A stretch of DNA of 64,000 nucleotides from Fredinandcohnia onubensis (GCF_031181385.1 NZ_JAPSKV010000005.1:222612-286611), one strand, 5' to 3'; shown: positions 45,219-56,785, counted from the stretch's first letter. Numbers and translations: made by a program. The notes: generated from the sequence alone by a model not told the origin.

Positions 45219-45873
45219 TTGTTAGAACCTCCTTTTTTAGAATCTCAATTACATCAAAAAAGGAATGGAAAGAAGAATGTTCAATTCCGAGTTCTTCACA
45301 TTTTTGTACAAGAAAATCTCTAGCAATGACCTTATCTCCTAGTTTAGCTGCTTGAAGATCGGTAATGGAATCACCAATAACAATTTTAAAATCATCCTGA
45401 TTTGCAAATTTACGAATCAATGTTGGCTTACAACAGCCGCACTCATTTGTGCACTCATCGTCACAAGTGTATGGCCATACAATCTTTATTTTTTCATTGG
45501 TAAAATCAGATTTGTTACAGTAAATTTTTTCCTTTGGGACAAGTCCATCTAGCAATGGCTCTACAAAAAAATCAATCCCACCGCTAACAATGTATAATGG
45601 AATTCCCTCTTCTTTTGCAAACGCAACAAATTCCTTAAAGCCTTCACGTATTTCAGCATGGTTGAGTATATAGTCGGTAATTTCCACACGCGATGCTGAA
45701 GGTAAGAGGGAAAACATTCTACTCACTCCCTCCTGAATCGGGATTGTTTGTGAGAGAACTTGATCCTTGATTTCCTCCCATTCAGGAGGAGCGAATCTTT
45801 TCATGATGGCAATAATGTTATCTGTATTCGTGATTGTGCCATCAAAATCACAGAAGATAATTGGTTTATTCAT
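45205..45873 (-). CDS. mtnX: 2-hydroxy-3-keto-5-methylthiopentenyl-1-phosphate phosphatase MtnX
   Basis: HAD-family phosphatase forming the acireductone. 222 aa. The nucleophile lies in FCDFDGTIT (residues 7-15), the second motif is IVSGG, and the third is [25 protein letters not shown] Cys-rich loop stands before motif III. The start overlaps the mtnW stop by four bases (ATGA), which indicates translational coupling. Confidence 0.95.
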   Translation of the reverse strand: MNKPIIFCDFDGTITNTDNIIAIMKRFAPPEWEEIKDQVLSQTIPIQEGVSRMFSLLPSASRVEITDYILNHAEIREGFKEFVAFAKEEGIPLYIVSGGIDFFVEPLLDGLVPKEKIYCNKSDFTNEKIKIVWPYTCDDECTNECGCCKPTLIRKFANQDDFKIVIGDSITDLQAAKLGDKVIARDFLVQKCEELGIEHSSFHSFFDVIEILKKEVLTNASN

Positions 45874-47114
45874 CGCTGTACCTCTTTATATCCCCATAAT
45901 TCGATTGCTTTTTTTAGCTCTGGACTATTTTCTGCATATTCTACAAGCGTCTTTCCAGAGAGCACTGCATCAACAGCTGCTTGAAAAGCTTTCCCGCCAC
46001 CAATTGCTCCATCAGGATGTCCGTGAACACCGCCACCGGCATTTATGACACTGTCTTTCCCGAAATCATTAATAAGTAGCGGCACCAAGCCTGGATGGAT
46101 TCCCGCAGAAGGAACAGGAAATGATGGTTTTAATGACTCATCATTTTTTAGTAATTCATCAGCAATCGCCAGTGTTTGTTCTCTTTCAAGTGCAACACTT
46201 CCATAAGGTGAAGGGAACAAGACAAGATCCGCCCCAGCATATCTAAGCAACTTGCCAAGTAATAGTTGATTTGAAAACCCGTAAAATTCAGATGGTGTGA
46301 GTGTTCCACTTACAGCTGGATGAGCCATAATCGGTATCGAAATTTGCGGCTCCTCCGCTAAACTTTGGAGTACGTCGATTCCATATGCAAAAACATTAAA
46401 CAATAACAGGTCAGCACCAAGATCTACTGCTTTCCTTGCCTTTTCCTTCAGTTCGAATGTTCTTCCGCTTAAGTTAACAGCATAAAGTGCTCGATGTCCG
46501 GTTTCTTTGTACACATCTTCAAGTACTTTTTTCCCTTCAATGATTCTCGTTTCAAAAGGTGTTAACGTGTTGTCAAAGAGGATTTCATCATCCTTGATGA
46601 TATTCACACCACCAAGTGCCTGCTCACGAAGCTGTTCCTTAAGGTACTCTATATCTCTTCCAATAACTCCTTTAAAAATGCTCATCACTAGCGGTCTATT
46701 GTATACTCCAAGTTTTTCACGGATGCCTTCGATTCCAAATTTCGGACCAGGGAATGTGGACTTCAATTCACAAGAAAACTCCAAGTCTAGTAACTTAACT
46801 TCCCCATCCAAGGAAAGCTTACCAAACGTAGTTGTTAGGATAGCTGGTAAATCCGCACTAAAATTAGCACTTGGGTATCCAATTTTTATTATGCCCTTTT
46901 TAACTTGTATCCCAAAATAGTCACTTGCTCGTGGATCCACTTCATATTGTTCAACACTAATTACTCTTCCTTTATGCTTTTTAAGCTGGTCTTGCTCGAG
47001 TTTCGGCAAATTTGTCCAGGAACCTACCGTTAATCCGAGTGCAATACCTTCAGCTTTTTTCTCTAAGTTGTCACTCGAGTCATGCACTAAATATGTAGCA
47101 ATCACTTCACTCAT
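45870..47114 (-). CDS. mtnW: 2,3-diketo-5-methylthiopentyl-1-phosphate enolase MtnW
   Basis: RuBisCO-like protein (form IV) acting as an enolase in methionine salvage; 414 aa. The RuBisCO large-subunit barrel is recognisable, including [10 protein letters not shown] in the Mg-binding loop and the [10 protein letters not shown] phosphate loop. It lacks the residues needed for CO2 fixation typical of true RuBisCO. GAGGG precedes the ATG. First gene of the operon behind a SAM-I riboswitch; a 100-bp dispersed repeat lies in its leader. Confidence 0.95.
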   Translation of the reverse strand: MSEVIATYLVHDSSDNLEKKAEGIALGLTVGSWTNLPKLEQDQLKKHKGRVISVEQYEVDPRASDYFGIQVKKGIIKIGYPSANFSADLPAILTTTFGKLSLDGEVKLLDLEFSCELKSTFPGPKFGIEGIREKLGVYNRPLVMSIFKGVIGRDIEYLKEQLREQALGGVNIIKDDEILFDNTLTPFETRIIEGKKVLEDVYKETGHRALYAVNLSGRTFELKEKARKAVDLGADLLLFNVFAYGIDVLQSLAEEPQISIPIMAHPAVSGTLTPSEFYGFSNQLLLGKLLRYAGADLVLFPSPYGSVALEREQTLAIADELLKNDESLKPSFPVPSAGIHPGLVPLLINDFGKDSVINAGGGVHGHPDGAIGGGKAFQAAVDAVLSGKTLVEYAENSPELKKAIELWGYKEVQR

Positions 47115-47156
47115 GTCTAACCCTCATTTCGAAATTTGTTACTAACAAGAAAAGTG

Positions 47157-47260
47157 TAAGGCGCTCAGCCTTAGGCGACAAGCATAAGGCAAGCGCTGAC
47201 AGAAGGTGCTTTTTGCCTTCAGAAGCGATTGACTTAGACCAGAGAGCCGATGGCGCCTAA
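47157..47260. repeat. Dispersed palindromic repeat, copy A, in the mtnW leader
   Basis: About 105 bp bounded by TAAGGCGC and GGCGCCTA, with further internal self-complementary parts (AGCCTTA/TAAGGC). It shares the core GGCAAGCnCTGACAGAAGG and CTTTTTG...GAAnCGATTG with copy B at 57297. Sequences of this kind are scattered in Bacillaceae genomes, as I recall. It sits between the riboswitch terminator and the mtnW RBS. Confidence 0.7.
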
Positions 47261-47275
47261 AACTAGACAAACAAC

Positions 47276-47304
47276 GCAAAAAACCTCTTCATAAGAAGAG
47301 GTTA
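47276..47304 (-). terminator. Riboswitch terminator upstream of mtnW
   Basis: On the minus strand AACCTCTTC-TTAT-GAAGAGGTTTTTT, 14 bases after the aptamer. The left side can alternatively pair with the aptamer P1 region, the expected SAM switch. Confidence 0.85.
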
Positions 47305-47317
47305 GCAAACTAACATC

Positions 47318-47424
47318 TTCTTATCTCTCAGCTTAACGCTGCAAGAATTAGCACCGTGCTTACGATTTTGTAAGTCGGTTGCCGGGCTTCACTGGGCTAG
47401 TCCCTCCGCCTGCTCTTAATAAGA
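47318..47424 (-). ncRNA. SAM-I riboswitch (S box) upstream of mtnWXBD
   Basis: Minus-strand leader with P1 TCTTAT/ATAAGA and the S-box conserved string AGAGCAGGCGGAGGGACTAG, then CCC...GAAGCCCGGCAACC, the GCACGGTGCTAATTC P3/P4 core, and GAGAGATAAGA. A terminator follows. When SAM is bound the terminator should form and switch off mtnWXBD. Confidence 0.96.
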
Positions 47425-47508
47425 AAATAGATTCTATATAACATGTTGAACCTTCTTAATAGGAGGCTCAACCTTTATTCAATTTTTCCAAAAAGTAATT
47501 CAATTAGG

Positions 47509-47537
47509 ATTATGACAGGAATTTTTTTTCATGTCAA
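47509..47537 (-). promoter_or_regulatory. SigA promoter of mtnWXBD
   Basis: On the minus strand TTGACA, a 17-base spacer, then CATAAT. It is about 85 bases upstream of the S-box aptamer. Confidence 0.8.
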
Positions 47538-47566
47538 ACCTTTTTTTATTTATTAATCAACACGGT

Positions 47567-48742
47567 TTATTTAAAAAGATTTAATTTTTTGATGCGGTTT
47601 GCAGCTTCAACGAGTCGCTCCTCGTCAGTTAAAAGTCCGACGCGTACATAACTGTCCCCAAATTCGCCAAAGCCAATTCCTGGTGCAACAGCAACATGAG
47701 CTTTTTCTAGTAAAAGATTGGCAAAGCTAACTGATGTGTATCCTGACGGCACTGGTAACCAAGCGAAAAATGATCCTTCAGGTGCTTTTACATTCCACCC
47801 TATTGACTGTAATGCACCAATAAATGCGTTCCGTCTTGATTCATACTTATCTACTAATTCTTTTACACAATCCTGCGACTCAGTCAATGCGGCTGCAGCT
47901 GCTGCTTGAACAGGGCTAAACAAGCTCACGTACATATGGTCTTGAATTAGATTAATCGCTTCGATTACACTTGGGTTTCCAACCGCAAAACCCACTCTCC
48001 AGCCTGCCATATTATAGGTCTTTGAAAGTGTGTAAATTTCAATACCAATATCCTTGGCACCTTCAACTTCTAGAAAACTAATCGGCTTTTTCCCCTCAAA
48101 ACCGATTGCTCCATATGCAAAATCATGTACCACACAAATATCATGTTCTTTTGCAAAAGAAACCGTATCTTCAAAAAATTCCTTAGTTGCTACAGCCCCT
48201 GTAGGGTTATTAGGATAATTTAAAAACATCACCTTTGCTTTTTCAAGCTTCTCCGAATCAATTTCTGTATAATCTGGTAAAAAGGCTTTTTCCTCTTTGA
48301 GGGGCATATATGACATTTCAGCTCGCGCAAGTTCAACACCTGACCAATAGTCTGGATATCCAGGATCTGGAACTAGTGCAACATCACCTGGATTTAAAAG
48401 GCATTGTGGAATCTCTACCAATCCAGCCTTTCCACCAAATAAAACGGCTACTTCCGTTTCAGGATCAAGTTCAACACCATATTCGCGTTGGTAAAATTCA
48501 GCTGCTGCTTTCTTTAAAAACGCATGGCCACGAAACGGAGAGTACTTATGAAATTTAGGCTGATCGGCAGCATTTTTAAGAGCTTCAACTATATGTTGAG
48601 GTGTTGGTTGGTCAGGATTCCCTTGTCCTAAATTTATAACATCATGCCCCTCTGCAACTACATTGTTCACTTTAGCAACTAGTGAAGCAAAAAACTGTTT
48701 CGGTAATTTTTGTAGGATTTCAGATTGTTGGAAATTTTTCAT
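47567..48742 (-). CDS. mtnE: Methionine salvage aminotransferase MtnE
   Basis: PLP-dependent class I aminotransferase that turns 4-methylthio-2-oxobutyrate into methionine, the last salvage step. 391 aa. NYPNNPTGA (about residues 167-175) and the PLP-lysine in TLSKTYNMAGWR (about 231-242) are intact. Divergent from mtnU, 95 bases apart. No S box precedes it. The function is assigned from the surrounding mtn genes; by sequence alone it is a general aminotransferase. Confidence 0.9.
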   Translation of the reverse strand: MKNFQQSEILQKLPKQFFASLVAKVNNVVAEGHDVINLGQGNPDQPTPQHIVEALKNAADQPKFHKYSPFRGHAFLKKAAAEFYQREYGVELDPETEVAVLFGGKAGLVEIPQCLLNPGDVALVPDPGYPDYWSGVELARAEMSYMPLKEEKAFLPDYTEIDSEKLEKAKVMFLNYPNNPTGAVATKEFFEDTVSFAKEHDICVVHDFAYGAIGFEGKKPISFLEVEGAKDIGIEIYTLSKTYNMAGWRVGFAVGNPSVIEAINLIQDHMYVSLFSPVQAAAAAALTESQDCVKELVDKYESRRNAFIGALQSIGWNVKAPEGSFFAWLPVPSGYTSVSFANLLLEKAHVAVAPGIGFGEFGDSYVRVGLLTDEERLVEAANRIKKLNLFK

Positions 48743-48837
48743 ATCTACACCTTCTTTAAAATACTTGAAATATTAGTTGAAAATCATATATTGTTAGTAA
48801 TAACTTGTAAAGTATCATTTTGTATGGAGGCAACCAA

Positions 48838-49623
48838 ATGAATCTAAAAATTGCATGTATTCAGTATGATATCCAATTCGGAAAACCGCAAGAAAATTTT
48901 GACCGGATTTCAAAAGAAATAGAAAATACAATGAATCAAGACAAACCCGATATTATTGTCCTTCCAGAGCTTTGGACAACTGGATACGATTTAACAAGAT
49001 TAGATGAAATTGCTGACGAAAATGGCGATGAAACAAAAACGTTTATAAAATCCTTAGTAAAACAATACTCTGTAAATATTGTAGCAGGCTCTGTAGCTAA
49101 AAAGACGGAGCAAGGTGTGACAAACTCAATGTTCGTCTTTAATCGAGACGGAGAATTACTTAGTGAATACAGCAAACTTCATTTATTCAAACTCATGGAT
49201 GAGCATTTATATTTACAGGCAGGCGAAGCAAAAGGTGATTTTACCATTGAAAATGTACCAGCAGCTGGAGTAATTTGCTATGACATTCGCTTCCCAGAAT
49301 GGATTCGTGCACATACAGCAAGCGGCGCTGAAATTTTATTCGTGGTAGCCGAATGGCCACTCCCTCGCCTTGAGCATTGGCGGACATTGCTTCTTAGCCG
49401 CGCCATTGAAAATCAATGCTATGTTGTTGCATGTAACAGTGTTGGAAGTAATCCTGATAACGTATTTGGGGGACATTCAATGATCATCGATCCATGGGGA
49501 ACCATTGTTGCTGAAGCCGGTACCCAAAGCACAACATTAGTCGGGGAAATCGACCTAAACAAGGTTCAAGAAGTGAGAAAACAAATTCCCATTTTCCAAG
49601 ACCGTCGCCCTACTTTTTATTAA
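48838..49623 (+). CDS. mtnU: Carbon-nitrogen hydrolase MtnU (omega-amidase type)
   Basis: 261-residue nitrilase-superfamily amidase, probably hydrolysing the omega-amide by-product (2-oxoglutaramate) of glutamine-dependent transamination by MtnE. The Glu-Lys-Cys triad is visible in LPELWTTGYD, SKLHLF and GVICYDIRFPE. GGAGG lies before the ATG at 48838; the ORF track begins six codons earlier, upstream of that RBS. Confidence 0.9.
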   Translation: MNLKIACIQYDIQFGKPQENFDRISKEIENTMNQDKPDIIVLPELWTTGYDLTRLDEIADENGDETKTFIKSLVKQYSVNIVAGSVAKKTEQGVTNSMFVFNRDGELLSEYSKLHLFKLMDEHLYLQAGEAKGDFTIENVPAAGVICYDIRFPEWIRAHTASGAEILFVVAEWPLPRLEHWRTLLLSRAIENQCYVVACNSVGSNPDNVFGGHSMIIDPWGTIVAEAGTQSTTLVGEIDLNKVQEVRKQIPIFQDRRPTFY

Positions 49624-49643
49624 TCGTTAAAATAAAATGTATA

Positions 49644-49673
49644 TTGACAATTATGTATATTCATTGTTATGAT
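49644..49673 (+). promoter_or_regulatory. Probable SigA promoter of mtnKA
   Basis: TTGACA at 49644-49649 and TATGAT at 49668-49673, 18 bases apart, 40 bases before the S box. Confidence 0.7.
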
Positions 49674-49713
49674 TTTTATCAGTATTATAAAAATTTAAAT
49701 ATCGTTGTTTTAT

Positions 49714-49873
49714 CTCTTATCAAGAGCAGGCAGAGGGACTTGGCCCGATGAAGCCCAGCAACCGACCGTAAAACCATCGTAAGGTGGGGCGCTATTTTTT
49801 CTAGCGCTGGGGAAACCCACAAGGCACGGTGCTAATTCCAACAGGAAGTGTAGAACTTCTTGGCAGATAAGAG
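49714..49873 (+). ncRNA. SAM-I riboswitch (S box) upstream of mtnKA
   Basis: P1 CTCTTATC pairs with GATAAGAG. Between them lie AGAGCAGGCAGAGGGACTTG, GATGAAGCCCAGCAACC, a long P3 arm (GGGGCGCTA...TAGCGCTGGGG) and GCACGGTGCTAATTCC. The P3 arm is longer than in the mtnW copy. Function is SAM-dependent termination upstream of mtnK. Confidence 0.97.
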
Positions 49874-49891
49874 GTGCGAAGCCATGACTTC

Positions 49892-49924
49892 AAGCCTCTT
49901 TCTATGAAAGAGGCTTTTCTGTTT
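49892..49924 (+). terminator. Riboswitch terminator upstream of mtnK
   Basis: AAGCCTCTTT-CTATG-AAAGAGGCTTTTCTGTTTTT, right after the aptamer. Confidence 0.88.
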
Positions 49925-49948
49925 TTAGAGAAGCCTCCAAACTACTAA

Positions 49949-51163
<1,215 letters not shown>

Positions 51164-51167
51164 CATC

Positions 51168-52217
51168 ATGACATACACAAAAACAGTTCCGCAATCCGTT
51201 CAGTGGAATGAAACCCATATTAAACTATTAGATCAAACAAAGCTTCCGTTGGAGACTGTATTTATCGAACTTTTTTCAATTGAGGATGTTTGGGACAGTA
51301 TTACCACTTTAAAAGTCCGCGGGGCTCCAGCGATAGGAATTACAGCTGCTTTTGGATTAGCTTTGTCTGCTCAAGGCTATGAGGTAACATCCTTAGAAGA
51401 ATTCAAGGAAAGCCTCCTAAAAGATAAAGAATACTTAGCAAGCTCACGCCCTACTGCTGTAAATCTAATTTGGGCTTTAAACCGTCTAGTAACAAGTATC
51501 GAAGAATCAAAGTCTGTGAATGAAGCAAAAACAACTCTTGTCCATGAAGCAATTCGAATACAAGCGGAAGATGAAGGAATCTGCCGCCTAATTGGTGAAA
51601 ATGCTCTTACTCTATTCAAAGATGGATTTAAGGTGTTGACAATATGTAATGCGGGTTCGATCGCAACAGCTCGCTATGGAACAGCACTAGCACCATTTCA
51701 TCTCGCAGCACAACAAGGAATTAATCTATCAGTCTATGCATCTGAAACAAGGCCAGTATTACAAGGAGCTCGGTTAACAACTTGGGAACTCCTACAGTCA
51801 GGTGTGGATGTAACACTCATTACGGACAATATGGCTGCCCATACGATTTTGGAAAAAGGCATTGATGCCATCATCGTAGGTGCTGATCGAATTACAGCAA
51901 ATGGGGATACTGCCAATAAAATCGGAACCTTCAATTTGGCAGTATTAGCAAAAACTTTCGGTATTCCTTTTTATGTCGCGGCACCACTTTCTACTTTTGA
52001 TGTGACATTAGACAGTGGTAAAGAAATTCCAATTGAGGAACGAAATCCAGAAGAAGTGACTCATTTGGGTGGTGTACGCGTCGCTCCAGAAGGCGTAAAA
52101 GTGTACAATCCAGCGTTTGATGTTACACCAAATGAACTTATTACAGCCATTATTACGGAAAAAGGGATTTTACAAGGTGATCTCAGAGGGGAAATCCAGC
52201 AGGTGTTTGAAAAATAA
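51168..52217 (+). CDS. mtnA: Methylthioribose-1-phosphate isomerase MtnA
   Basis: Isomerises methylthioribose 1-phosphate to the ribulose form. 349 aa, eIF2B-like fold. VRGAPAIG at about 50-57, the catalytic Cys in TICNAGSIA and Asp in VGADRIT are all present. GGAGTGAC precedes the ATG. Confidence 0.96.
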   Translation: MTYTKTVPQSVQWNETHIKLLDQTKLPLETVFIELFSIEDVWDSITTLKVRGAPAIGITAAFGLALSAQGYEVTSLEEFKESLLKDKEYLASSRPTAVNLIWALNRLVTSIEESKSVNEAKTTLVHEAIRIQAEDEGICRLIGENALTLFKDGFKVLTICNAGSIATARYGTALAPFHLAAQQGINLSVYASETRPVLQGARLTTWELLQSGVDVTLITDNMAAHTILEKGIDAIIVGADRITANGDTANKIGTFNLAVLAKTFGIPFYVAAPLSTFDVTLDSGKEIPIEERNPEEVTHLGGVRVAPEGVKVYNPAFDVTPNELITAIITEKGILQGDLRGEIQQVFEK

Positions 52218-52219
52218 AA

Positions 52220-52253
52220 GAAAATCCAGTGTGAAATCACACTGGATTTTTTA
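52220..52253. terminator. Terminator between mtnA and ogt
   Basis: AAATCCAGTGT-GAAAT-CACACTGGATTTTTT, serving convergent genes. Confidence 0.9.
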
Positions 52254-52268
52254 TGGGTTGAACGCTCT

Positions 52269-52757
52269 TTATAACACGCCTTCCAATTCCAACAGTTTTT
52301 CTTTTAAATCTGTTCGTGTACCAGAGTATCCAGTCAATGACCTGTCTTTTCCAATAACACGATGGCATGGAACAACAATCGGAATTGGATTTTTCCTGTT
52401 GGCTTGCCCAACCGCACGAACAGCTTTTGGATTATCGATGGCATTCGCAATATCTGCGTAACAGCGAGTTTCACCGTAAGGAATATTCAAAAGTTCATTC
52501 CACACCTGTTCTTGAAACACTGTACCGCGAAATTTTATTGGGAAGCTGAATGTCTTCCGTTCCCCTCTAAAATATTCCTCGAGCTGATTTTTAATTTCAA
52601 CGAGAGTAGCATCCTCCGGCGCATAGGTAGCCTCATATTTTTTATTAGCCACCTCCCAATCCTCTTCAGAGAGTGAGATGTCAACTAACTCCATTTCATA
52701 GGCAAGAATATAAATGGTTCCAAATATATCGGTTTTCATTTCACTATATTTATACAT
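52269..52757 (-). CDS. ogt: Methylated-DNA--protein-cysteine methyltransferase Ogt
   Basis: Repairs O6-methylguanine by suicide transfer to a cysteine. 162 aa. The acceptor C131 lies in IPIVVPCHRVIG, the helix-turn-helix in PYGETRCYADIANAID, and the arginine finger in AVRAVGQANRKNP. The start at 52757 follows GGGAG by nine bases; the ORF-track start adds eight residues. ogt next to mtnKA is also the order in B. subtilis. Confidence 0.92.
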   Translation of the reverse strand: MYKYSEMKTDIFGTIYILAYEMELVDISLSEEDWEVANKKYEATYAPEDATLVEIKNQLEEYFRGERKTFSFPIKFRGTVFQEQVWNELLNIPYGETRCYADIANAIDNPKAVRAVGQANRKNPIPIVVPCHRVIGKDRSLTGYSGTRTDLKEKLLELEGVL

Positions 52758-52869
52758 CACGCAGTGCTCCCTTCTCTTCATTTATTTTACAAAATCCTGA
52801 AACATTTTGGAAATCCTATATTTACAAATTAGAAAGCCAGTGCTTTGAATTTGCACTGACTTCCCCGCC

Positions 52870-54630
52870 TTATAGTTTGAATCTAGTAATCATAGTGTTC
52901 AGTCTATTCGCTAATTGTGATAATAGCTCTGAATGGTCAGAAATTGTTTCCATCGTACTCGTTGTCTGTTGAACAGAGGCTGAGGTTTGCTCAACACCTG
53001 CTGCTGACTGCTCGGAAACGGCAGCGATATTATCAATCGATACATTCATTTCCACCGTATTGCTTGCGATCGTATCGAGGTTTTCAGAAATCGATTGAAT
53101 CCTTTCAACCATGACCGTAACGGCATCATAAATATCCTTGAATGTTTGACCCGTTATTTGAATTTGTTTGGACCCTTCATCTACCTGGCTGTATCCATTT
53201 AATAAACCCTGAGCAACTGAGTTTGATTCCTTTTGTATACTATTTACAATTTCAGTTATGTCTTTGACTGAATGAGATACTTGTTCAGCTAATTTCCGAA
53301 CCTCATCTGCAACAACTGCAAATCCCCTTCCATGTTCTCCTGCACGTGCTGCTTCTATTGCAGCATTAAGTGCTAGCAGATTCGTTTGATCTGCAATATC
53401 TCGGATGACCTTAACAAGGGTTGAAATTTGCTTCGTTTGTTCGTCGAGTCCTTTTACCTTTTCGACAGAAAACTGCATGATGCTGTTTATTTTATTCATT
53501 TGCTCCGTTGAGGCACTCATATATTCATGGCCCTTTTTCGTCATTTCCAATACGCTTTGAGACGACTCATTAATTTGGATTCCACTTTGATTTGCTGTTT
53601 GAATTTTTTCAGCATAATCATCCATCATTTTAGCTAATTGCGTAGAGGAGTTTGCCTGCTCTTCAGCTCCTGTCGACAACTCTTGGACGGTAGACGCAAT
53701 TTGCTGGCTCGCTGCTTTCACTTCACTTGATGAGATCATTAATTCGGAACTCTTTGTTGTTACTTGTTCGGAAACTGTTGTAATTTCGCGAATCATCGAC
53801 CGAAGGCTTTCATTCATTACATTTAATGACTTGCTGAGCAACCCTATTTCATCATGTCCTTTCACTTGAATAACATCGACATTGAGGTTCCCCTCCGCAA
53901 TTCGATTCGAAATTCCAATCAATTTTTTAAGCTGCTTTCCAATATTTCGACCGATTATCACAAGGCTCAAAATTGCAATTACCGTCGATATGACAATTGA
54001 AACGAGTAAAACAATAGCCGTTCCAGTTACATTCGAATTTGCTACTGTAATGGCACTTTCACTTTTTACTTTCATGTTAGCTCGCAACTGGTCCAATTGT
54101 CTGACCGTATCCTTAATTATTTGTTCAGCTTCCCTGCTCGCTTCTATTGAACTTAGCTTGTTTGCCGAAACAACGGCAGGAAAAACTTTCTCATCAAATA
54201 AAGTGGTGAGCTTTTGTTTATTTTCTCCAACCTTGTTATAATGTTGAAGCTCTATTGGACTTAGAGTTGGTTCAAGCCCATCAGATAATTCGTCATATCG
54301 TTTACTTAAGTCTTGGAATGCCGTAACATGTTTTCCATTACTATCTTGTATGTAAATACTAATCTCGCTGCCTAACTGGTTGAAAACGCTAGCAATTTCG
54401 GTAATCATTATGGATTGCTCTCCGCTTTTTTTCACTTCTTTCATTTCATTGTTTACATGATACAACTGTACAAAAATGATGAAGGCCGATAAACAAAATA
54501 AAAGAATGGTAATCGTAAATGCCACTCCATATTTATAGCCAATCTTTAAATTATGCCACCATGTGGCTAGTTTTGTAGGTGACTTTTTATGTGCGTTTTT
54601 TTTCGGTTTTTCTCTTTTTGACCCCTTCAA
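52870..54630 (-). CDS. Methyl-accepting chemotaxis protein
   Basis: 586-residue chemoreceptor. A basic N-terminal tail (1-30) is followed by helix 1 (about 32-53), an extracellular four-helix-type sensor (about 54-195), helix 2 (about 198-220), a HAMP domain (about 220-275) and a long coiled-coil signalling domain with the hairpin tip [25 protein letters not shown]. The start is TTG with AGGGGGTAGG upstream. Two 0A-box-like heptamers lie upstream (54673, 54717), possibly by chance. Ligand unknown. Confidence 0.92.
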   Translation of the reverse strand: MKGSKREKPKKNAHKKSPTKLATWWHNLKIGYKYGVAFTITILLFCLSAFIIFVQLYHVNNEMKEVKKSGEQSIMITEIASVFNQLGSEISIYIQDSNGKHVTAFQDLSKRYDELSDGLEPTLSPIELQHYNKVGENKQKLTTLFDEKVFPAVVSANKLSSIEASREAEQIIKDTVRQLDQLRANMKVKSESAITVANSNVTGTAIVLLVSIVISTVIAILSLVIIGRNIGKQLKKLIGISNRIAEGNLNVDVIQVKGHDEIGLLSKSLNVMNESLRSMIREITTVSEQVTTKSSELMISSSEVKAASQQIASTVQELSTGAEEQANSSTQLAKMMDDYAEKIQTANQSGIQINESSQSVLEMTKKGHEYMSASTEQMNKINSIMQFSVEKVKGLDEQTKQISTLVKVIRDIADQTNLLALNAAIEAARAGEHGRGFAVVADEVRKLAEQVSHSVKDITEIVNSIQKESNSVAQGLLNGYSQVDEGSKQIQITGQTFKDIYDAVTVMVERIQSISENLDTIASNTVEMNVSIDNIAAVSEQSAAGVEQTSASVQQTTSTMETISDHSELLSQLANRLNTMITRFKL

Positions 54631-54840
54631 TTGCCTACCCCCTTGCTTACTTCGTTTCTCTATTTTAGATATTTCGACAAAATCTCTGTTTCGCTATTCT
54701 TTATTATAGTGGAAATTGTCGAACTTTGGAATGAATTCTGAGAATTAAACAAAAGAATATTCACTTGTATTTGGTGCAAGTAGTCTCCTGTGGTAAAATA
54801 AATAAGTTAATCATAGTGTTTTTAGGTAAGGAGCAAGAGA

Positions 54841-56586
54841 ATGAATATTGTTGTTAGTACGTTAAATGCAAAGTATATCCATACAAGCCTGTCCATTCGG
54901 TACTTAAAGGCTTTTGCAGCACCTGAATTTGATGTTACACTTGCGGAATATACAATTAAGGATCCAGCAATGAACATCGTTACTGACTTGTATCGAAAAA
55001 AACCGGATATTATCGGCTTTAGCTGTTACATTTGGAACATTGAAGAAACCATTAAAGTCATTAAAATGCTCAAAAAAATAAATCCTGATCTAGTTATCAT
55101 CCTTGGCGGTCCTGAGGTGACTTATGACGTTCACGAATGGCTTGAACGCATACCAGAGGTTGATTACATTGTCGTGGGTGAAGGTGAAGAAACCTTTAAA
55201 GATCTACTCACTGCAATTCGTGATAATGAAAGTAAAGATGACATTAGTGGTGTCGCATTCCGTAAAGAGGATCGATTGAAAATCAATCCACAACGAAATA
55301 AACTCAATCTTAAGGATTTACCTTCACCATTTCGGTTTGAAGAGGACCTTGAACATTTATCAAAACGCGTGACATACATTGAGACAAGTCGTGGTTGTCC
55401 ATTTAATTGCCAATTTTGCCTTTCCTCCATTGAAGTTGGAGTGCGTTATTTTGATCGTGAAAAAGTCAAAGCCGACATTCGTTTCTTAATGGATCATGGT
55501 GCTAAAACCATTAAATTCGTTGATCGCACCTTTAATATCAGCAGAAGCTATGCGATGGAAATGTTTCAGTTCTTAATTGATGAACACCGTCCAGGTACTG
55601 TTTTCCAGTTCGAAATTACAGCAGACATCATGAGACCTGAAGTCATTGACTTTTTAAATAAAAATGCACCAGCTGGGCTGTTCCGATTTGAAATTGGGGT
55701 TCAATCTACAAACGACCTAACAAATGAATTGGTTAAACGTAAGCAAAACTTTGCAAAGCTGCAGCGGACCGTAATGATGGTAAAAGAAGGCGGAAAAATC
55801 GATCAGCATTTAGATTTAATTGCCGGTCTACCTGAGGAAGATTACCAATCCTTCCGAAAAACATTTAATGATGTGTTTGAAATGCGTCCAGAGGAGCTTC
55901 AGCTTGGCTTTTTAAAAATGCTTCGTGGAACAGGAGTCAGAATCACTGCTGCACAGCATGATTATATCTATATGGATCACTCGCCTTATGAGATTCTAGG
56001 AAATAATGTTTTAAGTTTTGAGGATATAACAAGAATTAAACAGGTAGAGGATGTTCTCGAAAAGTATTGGAATGACCATCGAATGAATGAGACGGTGGAG
56101 TTTTTGGTTACTCATAGTTTTGAGACACCATTTGATTTCTTCCAAGAATTTGGCACGTATTGGGATGAGCGTGAATGGTCTCGAATTGGTCACCAGTTAG
56201 AGGATTTATTCAAGCGTCTGTATGAATTTTTACAAGCGACAAACCAACATCAGCTTCCAGTTATAGAAGCTATCATGAAATATGATTATTTAAGAAATCA
56301 AAAATACAAGCCACGGAAACCATGGTGGCAGGACTTTGTGAGCAAGCAAGATCGAGCAACCTTCTATCAACAGATTGTGGAAGACCCGAATGCCTTAGGT
56401 GAGGAATATAGCAAACTGAAGCTTCAGGAAAAAGATTTGTACAAGCATACAGTTGTAGAAAAAATCCCATTTGATCTTGAGACTTATAAACATACGGGTG
56501 AAATTAAATTACAAGATACGTATTTGCTCGTTTATTTTGATCCAATTGAAAGACAAGCAAAAGTCTATTCCCGAAAAGTTTCTTAA
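54841..56586 (+). CDS. B12-binding-domain radical SAM protein (DUF4080 C-terminus)
   Basis: 581 residues. An N-terminal cobalamin-binding-like Rossmann domain (about 1-125, LGGPEVTY at 88-95) is followed by a radical SAM core with C186, C190 and C193 in RGCPFNCQFC coordinating the 4Fe-4S cluster, and a C-terminal region of about 200 residues of DUF4080 type. The family is widespread in Bacilli, without assigned reaction. The classical B12 DxHxxG motif is not seen, so B12 binding is doubtful. Single gene with its own terminator. Confidence 0.88.
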   Translation: MNIVVSTLNAKYIHTSLSIRYLKAFAAPEFDVTLAEYTIKDPAMNIVTDLYRKKPDIIGFSCYIWNIEETIKVIKMLKKINPDLVIILGGPEVTYDVHEWLERIPEVDYIVVGEGEETFKDLLTAIRDNESKDDISGVAFRKEDRLKINPQRNKLNLKDLPSPFRFEEDLEHLSKRVTYIETSRGCPFNCQFCLSSIEVGVRYFDREKVKADIRFLMDHGAKTIKFVDRTFNISRSYAMEMFQFLIDEHRPGTVFQFEITADIMRPEVIDFLNKNAPAGLFRFEIGVQSTNDLTNELVKRKQNFAKLQRTVMMVKEGGKIDQHLDLIAGLPEEDYQSFRKTFNDVFEMRPEELQLGFLKMLRGTGVRITAAQHDYIYMDHSPYEILGNNVLSFEDITRIKQVEDVLEKYWNDHRMNETVEFLVTHSFETPFDFFQEFGTYWDEREWSRIGHQLEDLFKRLYEFLQATNQHQLPVIEAIMKYDYLRNQKYKPRKPWWQDFVSKQDRATFYQQIVEDPNALGEEYSKLKLQEKDLYKHTVVEKIPFDLETYKHTGEIKLQDTYLLVYFDPIERQAKVYSRKVS

Positions 56587-56587
56587 A

Positions 56588-56618
56588 GAAAGAGTCAGTT
56601 CGGCTGACTCTTTTTTTC
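56588..56618 (+). terminator. Terminator after the radical SAM gene
   Basis: AAAGAGTCAG-TTCG-GCTGACTCTTTTTTT, with a UUCG tetraloop. Confidence 0.9.
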
Positions 56619-56629
56619 GTCTATGGGGC

Positions 56630-56785
56630 TTATTCGCCAGTGCTGTTTCCTTTTTTGGAATTACGATTTGCACCCTTCATTGGGTTTTCATAATCTGCTT
56701 CTGCTGAAAATTCTGTATCAGGCATACTTTCTTTTGGTGTAAAATTACTCTTTCTCGCTGCGTCAAATTTCACCTTACGTTTCAT
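56630..56785 (-). CDS. Small hydrophilic protein (51 aa)
   Basis: Below the ORF-track limit. It starts MKRKVKFDAARKSNFTPKES, then has an acidic middle (MPDTEFSAEADYENP) and a Lys/Asn/Ser-rich end (NRNSKKGNSTGE). GGGGGT lies six bases before the ATG. Composition resembles minor spore proteins of Bacillaceae, but I do not recognise a family. The ORF is closed by the convergent terminator region. Confidence 0.62.
   Translation of the reverse strand: MKRKVKFDAARKSNFTPKESMPDTEFSAEADYENPMKGANRNSKKGNSTGE

Noticed and set aside
54673-54723. Two Spo0A boxes upstream of the chemoreceptor gene
   Set aside because: TGTCGAA heptamers are expected several times in 64 kb by chance; no further Spo0A-site features are seen.
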